NCBI RefSeq assembly: GCF_032302195.1
Contig: NZ_CP135275.1
Span: forward strand, 2,418,001 to 2,482,000
Source: Paenibacillus sp. MMS20-IR301
GTDB taxonomy: Bacteria; Bacillota; Bacilli; Paenibacillales; Paenibacillaceae
DNA: 64,000 nucleotides
Direction of reading: 5' to 3'
The position numbers and the translations under genes were made by a program. The notes beneath the pieces are model-generated. The model was given only the letters and a program-made list of their open reading frames with translations. It ran no database searches and was not told where the DNA came from. Of the stretch, positions 60,246 to 64,000 are shown in pieces (the stretch's first letter is position 1; each line of letters begins with the position of its first letter).

Positions 60246-62138
60246 ATGGCATTAGACGGAATCGTTACCAGAGCGATCGTGCATGAGCTTCAGGCCTTTA
60301 TCGGTGCACGTGTCAGCAAAATATATCAGCCCAGCACACATGACCTCATCTTCACCCTGCGCGGTGCGGGCGGCGGCGGCAAGCTGCTGCTGTCTGCCAA
60401 TCCGACTTATCCCCGCCTGCATCTGACAGAGCGGAATACTCTCAACCCGGCGGAGGCGCCGATGTTCTGCATGCTGATGCGCAAGCATTGTGAAGGCGGG
60501 GCCATTGAGAGCATCACCCAGGTGGGCATGGAACGGATCATTCATATCACAATCAGAACCCGGGATGAGCTGGGGGATGTCTCGGCCAAAAAAATCATTA
60601 TCGAGCTCATGGGCCGGCACAGCAATATCATTCTGACGGAGCTGGCCACAGGGACCATTATCGACGGCATTCATCATGTCACGCCGTCCATCAGCAGCTA
60701 CCGGGTCGTTATGCCCGGGGCCGCCTATACGCAGCCGCCGCAGCAGCACAAGCTGAATCCGCTGGACATCAGCGGATCCGCTTTCGTTACATTGATGGCT
60801 GACGCCGAGGAAGCGGCGCGTTATGCCGCCGAGCATCCCGCCGAGCCCGAGGAGGATATGATTGAGGGCGATATCGCCGGATTGCTGGCCTCCCTTGGAG
60901 AGCCGCAGGCTGACGGCACCGGCGGCCCTTCTCCTTCAGCCGATCCGGCCGGCTGGATGGTCCATGCTTTCAGCGGATTAAGCCCGCTGATTGCCGCAGA
61001 GATACTGCTCCGGTACAAGCAGCTGCAGGGCGGGGAAGCCGAATACAGCAGCTTAACAGGAGCAGACAACCCTCAGCAGCTGTGGGCGGCTTTCGATTCT
61101 GTGATGGAGCCGGTAAGGAAGCAGGAATATGAGCCGGTGTCCGGCCTGAACGCCAAGGGCAAGCCTGTCTTCTCCGCTCTTGCGCTGAGACTGATCGGCG
61201 GACCGGTGAAGCGGTTCAGCTCCATAAGTACCTGCCTTGAGGATTATTACGGGGATAAAGCGGAGAAGGACACGGTCAAGCAGCGGGTAAGCGATCTGCT
61301 CCGCTTCCTCGGCAATGAGCGCAGCAAGAATATCAAGAAGCTGGCCAACCTGCAGAAGGATAGGGATGAGGCCGAGGATGCCGACCAGTACCGGATCTGG
61401 GGCGAGCTGCTGTTCGCCTCCTTGCATTCCGTAGCTAAAGGCGATAAGGCCGCAAAGCTGGTTAACTATTATGATGAGGATCAGGCAGAAATTACGGTCC
61501 CGCTTGATCCGCTGCTCAGCCCGACAGATAATGCCCAGCGGTATTTCAAGAAATACAATAAATACAAGAACAGCCTGCGGGTAATCGGTGAACAGCTGCT
61601 GAAGACCCATGAAGAGATCGCCTATCTGGAGACACTGCTCCAGCAGCTCGCCCATGCCTCGCTGAATGATATTGAAGAGATCCGCGAAGAGCTGGTGACC
61701 CAGGGCTACCTGCGCGACCGCAGTAAGAAGGGTAAGAAAAAGAAGAAGGCGGCCCGGCCGACGATCCAGGTGTTCACTTCTTCTGAAGGTGTAGATATCT
61801 ATGTCGGCAAAAATAACCTGCAGAACGAATACGTCACCAACCGTCTAGCCTCACCGAATGACACCTGGCTGCACACCAAGGACATTCCGGGTTCGCATGT
61901 GGTGATCCGCAGTGAAGAATTCGGTGATGCCACACTGGAGGAAGCCGCTCAGCTCGCCGCTTACTACAGCCAGGCCAAGCAGTCCAGCAGCGTGCCGGTG
62001 GATTGTACCCTGATCCGCCATGTGCGCAAACCGAGCGGGGCCAAGCCGGGCTTCGTGATCTATGATCATCAGCGGACGCTGTTCGTCACACCGGATGAAG
62101 AGCGGATCAAGCAGCTGCCGAGTGTGCTGCGGAGCTAG
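60246..62138 (+). CDS. rqcH: ribosome quality-control protein RqcH (NFACT family)
   Basis: A 630-residue NFACT protein. RqcH binds stalled 50S-peptidyl-tRNA and recruits tRNA-Ala to add an Ala tail that marks the peptide for decay. Landmarks: MALDGIVTRAIVHELQAFIG, IIIELMGRHSNIIL, a central coiled coil near residues 355-480 (ERSKNIKKLANLQKDRDEAE), a Lys-rich patch (KKGKKKKKAARP) and the NFACT-R domain (DTWLHTKDIPGSHVVIRSEE). ATG at 60246 follows CAGGAGAACC. It is monocistronic on the plus strand, and a very strong terminator follows. Confidence 0.95.
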   Translation: MALDGIVTRAIVHELQAFIGARVSKIYQPSTHDLIFTLRGAGGGGKLLLSANPTYPRLHLTERNTLNPAEAPMFCMLMRKHCEGGAIESITQVGMERIIHITIRTRDELGDVSAKKIIIELMGRHSNIILTELATGTIIDGIHHVTPSISSYRVVMPGAAYTQPPQQHKLNPLDISGSAFVTLMADAEEAARYAAEHPAEPEEDMIEGDIAGLLASLGEPQADGTGGPSPSADPAGWMVHAFSGLSPLIAAEILLRYKQLQGGEAEYSSLTGADNPQQLWAAFDSVMEPVRKQEYEPVSGLNAKGKPVFSALALRLIGGPVKRFSSISTCLEDYYGDKAEKDTVKQRVSDLLRFLGNERSKNIKKLANLQKDRDEAEDADQYRIWGELLFASLHSVAKGDKAAKLVNYYDEDQAEITVPLDPLLSPTDNAQRYFKKYNKYKNSLRVIGEQLLKTHEEIAYLETLLQQLAHASLNDIEEIREELVTQGYLRDRSKKGKKKKKAARPTIQVFTSSEGVDIYVGKNNLQNEYVTNRLASPNDTWLHTKDIPGSHVVIRSEEFGDATLEEAAQLAAYYSQAKQSSSVPVDCTLIRHVRKPSGAKPGFVIYDHQRTLFVTPDEERIKQLPSVLRS

Positions 62139-62240
62139 CACAGAGCAGACTAAAATAACCCTACAAAGTGGGGCTTTGGCTTCGAGGCGAACTCAGGTAC
62201 TTTGCGGGGACCCCGAAACCTATCAATTCTTATCTACAAA

Positions 62241-62292
62241 AAAACAACCTCAGGTCCAGAAGCGTCGCCGCTGCTGGACCTGAGGTTGTTTT
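62241..62292. terminator. very strong bidirectional terminator
   Basis: A perfect stem of about 19 bp: AAAACAACCTCAGGTCCAG (62241-62259) with CTGGACCTGAGGTTGTTTT (62274-62292). The A and T ends give a U-run in both directions. It ends rqcH and the PHP gene. Confidence 0.87.
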
Positions 62293-62332
62293 CGGTTAAT
62301 CTGTACTTGTCCGCCCAAGAGGGCTCTTCCCG

Positions 62333-63232
62333 TCAGATGCCGCCTGCGGCCTTCAGCTCTTCCAGGACAGCGACCGGCACATTGACACTGCCGAGATCCC
62401 CGTGGAAAACAACTCCCTGCCGCGCCCCATGGAAATCGGAGCCGCCGGTAACGAGCAGCCCGAATTCTCCGGCCAGCGCCAGATAGCGCTCATGCTCTGC
62501 CGGGCCATGATCGGAATGGTAGACTTCTATTCCGCGCAGCCCGCCTGCCTGGGCGAGCTTCCGCACCAGGGCATCATCCCCGTATATTCCGGGATGGGCC
62601 AGCACGGCTGTACCGCCTGCCTCCTGAATCCACTGGCAGGCCGTTTCCGGCGTAATCCGCGGCGGCGATACATATGCCGCTGCACCTTCGGCCAGATATT
62701 TGTCGAAGGCGTCGCGCATATCTGCAGCCGCGCCCAGCCGGACCAGCTCATCGGCAATATGCGGACGGCCGATGCTCTCATCCGGCTTAAGCTCCCGGCC
62801 CATGCCGGACACAACCTGCTCCAGGGTAATCTCTATACCCAGCTCCCGCAGCTTGGCGAGAATCGCTTCATTCCGGCCGAGCCGGGTACTCCGCTGCTCT
62901 TCCAGCCGGGACAGCAGCAGCTCCTGCTCAGTATCAATATAGTAGCCGAGCACATGAATCTCTTTCCCTCCGGCCCGCGTGCTGATCTCAACACCGGGAA
63001 CCACCGTAATCCCGTACCGCTTACCGGCCTCAAGGGCTTCCGCGACACCGCTGACCGTATCATGATCAGTAATCGCTACCGCCGCCAGTCCCTTTTCATA
63101 GGCGAGCCGTACATTGTCGGCCGGAGGCTGCATGCCGTCCGAAGCCTGCGTATGCGTATGCAGATCGCAGCGCCCCGCTGTCACGTTTACACCGCCGGTC
63201 TCATTTTCGCCAAGCTGAATGTGCTTCTCCAT
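62333..63232 (-). CDS. PHP-domain phosphoesterase (TrpH/YciV-like)
   Basis: A 299-residue PHP-fold metalloenzyme. Metal-ligand motifs: DLHTHTQASDG near residue 23, ITDHDT near 55, VVPGVEIS, AHPG and GSDFHG. This layout matches the TrpH/RNase AM group, which hydrolyses 3',5'-nucleotide bisphosphates and trims RNA 5' ends. ATG at 63232 is preferred because GCGGAG lies six bases upstream; the in-frame ATG at 63295 has no ribosome site and lies in the LysR gene. Cytoplasmic. Confidence 0.88.
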   Translation of the reverse strand: MEKHIQLGENETGGVNVTAGRCDLHTHTQASDGMQPPADNVRLAYEKGLAAVAITDHDTVSGVAEALEAGKRYGITVVPGVEISTRAGGKEIHVLGYYIDTEQELLLSRLEEQRSTRLGRNEAILAKLRELGIEITLEQVVSGMGRELKPDESIGRPHIADELVRLGAAADMRDAFDKYLAEGAAAYVSPPRITPETACQWIQEAGGTAVLAHPGIYGDDALVRKLAQAGGLRGIEVYHSDHGPAEHERYLALAGEFGLLVTGGSDFHGARQGVVFHGDLGSVNVPVAVLEELKAAGGI

Positions 63233-63278
63233 ATAATTCTCCGCCTCCGGGAATAAAGTCTTGTCCTGTTCCAATTCG

Positions 63279-64000
63279 CTACTGGCCGTCTGCATGCTGG
63301 CGCAGGAAGGTCAGGAAGGTTACCGCCGAGATCGGCAGCAGCGTCGATTTCAGATGAATCGCATAGAACTGCCGTTTGAATGAAGCATCCTGCAGATTCA
63401 CGACCTTCAGCAGCCCGAGCGCCACCTCATGCTTGACCGACGAGGTCGAGATAATCGTAATCCCCAGCCCCGCCTCTACAGCCGACTTCACCGCCCCTGT
63501 GCTGCCCAGCTCCATCACAATCCGCATGGCAGCAGGGTCCAGCCCTTTCGCCAGCAGCTGCTCCTCCATCACCCGCCGGGTGCCCGATCCCTGCTCGCGC
63601 AGCACGAACGGATACCCGAGCGCATCGCCAAGTGTAACCTCAGCCCGGTCCGCCAGCGGATGATCACGGGGAACAATCAGCTTCAGCTCATCGCCCATGA
63701 CGGGCTCAATCTCCATATCCGGATGGGAGACCGGAGCTTCAATCAATCCGAAATTCAGCTGATGCTTATGGATCTCATCCATAATCTGCGAGGTGTTCAT
63801 CACCTTCATCATGATGGAGATATTCGGATATTCACGGCCGAAGGGGCCGAGCAGGCGCGGAAGCACATATTCGCCGATCGTCAGGCTCGCCCCGAGCTGC
63901 AGCCGGCCCTCCAGCATATGCGTGAAGGCCGACATCGCCTGATCCGTCTCCCGCATCAGCTGCATGCTGCGCAGCGCGAACGGCATAAGCGTGCGCCCGG
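63279..64000 (-). CDS. LysR-family transcriptional regulator, 5' end cut by the window
   Basis: The frame runs off the right edge; about 240 C-terminal residues are visible, so the helix-turn-helix lies outside. The visible part is the end of the linker helix (GRTLMPFALRSMQLM) and the effector-binding domain: GRLQLGASLTIGEYVLPRLL, NTSQIMDEIHKHQLNFGLIE, LKLIVPRDHPLA and GAVKSAVEAGLGITIISTSS. The family senses small metabolites. The closest look is the CysL/YeiE-type group, but this is not certain. It reads toward the PHP gene and ends 46 bases before it. Confidence 0.88.
   Translation of the reverse strand, partial: GRTLMPFALRSMQLMRETDQAMSAFTHMLEGRLQLGASLTIGEYVLPRLLGPFGREYPNISIMMKVMNTSQIMDEIHKHQLNFGLIEAPVSHPDMEIEPVMGDELKLIVPRDHPLADRAEVTLGDALGYPFVLREQGSGTRRVMEEQLLAKGLDPAAMRIVMELGSTGAVKSAVEAGLGITIISTSSVKHEVALGLLKVVNLQDASFKRQFYAIHLKSTLLPISAVTFLTFLRQHADGQ

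Overview
The window reads as chromosomal DNA from an endospore-forming member of the Bacillota, most probably Paenibacillus. Reasons: it carries spoVM, a spoVIF-like gene and a complete gerA-type germination operon. A long block is collinear with the Bacillus subtilis ylo region (rqcH, Ca2+-ATPase, yicC, remA, gmk, rpoZ, coaBC, priA, def, fmt, rsmB, rlmN, prpC, prkC, rsgA, rpe, spoVM, rpmB, fakA, recG). YesM/YesN signalling drives sugar uptake, the DNA is moderately GC-rich, and many starts are TTG or GTG behind strong AGGAGG-like ribosome sites. The genus is inferred from gene content and style, not from a database search. No rRNA, tRNA, CRISPR array, prophage or insertion sequence was seen.

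Left part (1-28.5 kb), accessory and metabolic. A coupled pair of small genes (73-1178) encodes a protein with a metzincin-type zinc motif lacking its glutamate and an NlpC/P60 peptidase. Next comes a sugar uptake and sensing block on the minus strand: membrane-anchored sugar-binding protein, YesM-type kinase, YesN-type regulator, a small unknown gene, then an ABC importer of the ChvE-MmsA-MmsB family. A plus-strand set follows: a small zinc-ribbon protein, then a WYL-domain regulator translationally coupled to two tandem paralogues with a C39/BtrH-like look. After that lie an LTA-synthase-like enzyme, aldose epimerase, MgtC protein, a short-chain dehydrogenase, a TrpXYZ-like ABC importer, an NlpC/P60 lipoprotein, a Ca2+-type P-ATPase, a DUF2500 protein and a YitT protein.

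Right part (28-64 kb), mostly core. recG, degV and fakA form one minus-strand group. rpmB is divergent from fakA, and spoVM (26 codons) converges on rpmB. rpe, rsgA, prkC, prpC and rlmN follow, then rsmB, fmt, def, priA, coaBC, rpoZ, gmk, remA and yicC. Relative to B. subtilis, thiN is absent between rpe and spoVM and the Asp23-family gene is absent between rpmB and fakA. A yitJ-type methionine enzyme, a gerA-C-B germination operon and dapF sit between yicC and a second Ca2+-type ATPase that is divergent from rqcH. A PHP-domain phosphoesterase and a truncated LysR regulator end the window.

Non-coding interest: a 51-bp tandem repeat between the germination operon and dapF; a 66-bp tandem repeat in frame upstream of dapF; a large inverted repeat near 5.6 kb; a structured spacer near 16 kb; and several strong terminators. 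The best candidate for an undescribed system is the WYL regulator plus twin paralogues at 10985-13877, followed by the glutamate-less metzincin motif/NlpC pair at the left edge.
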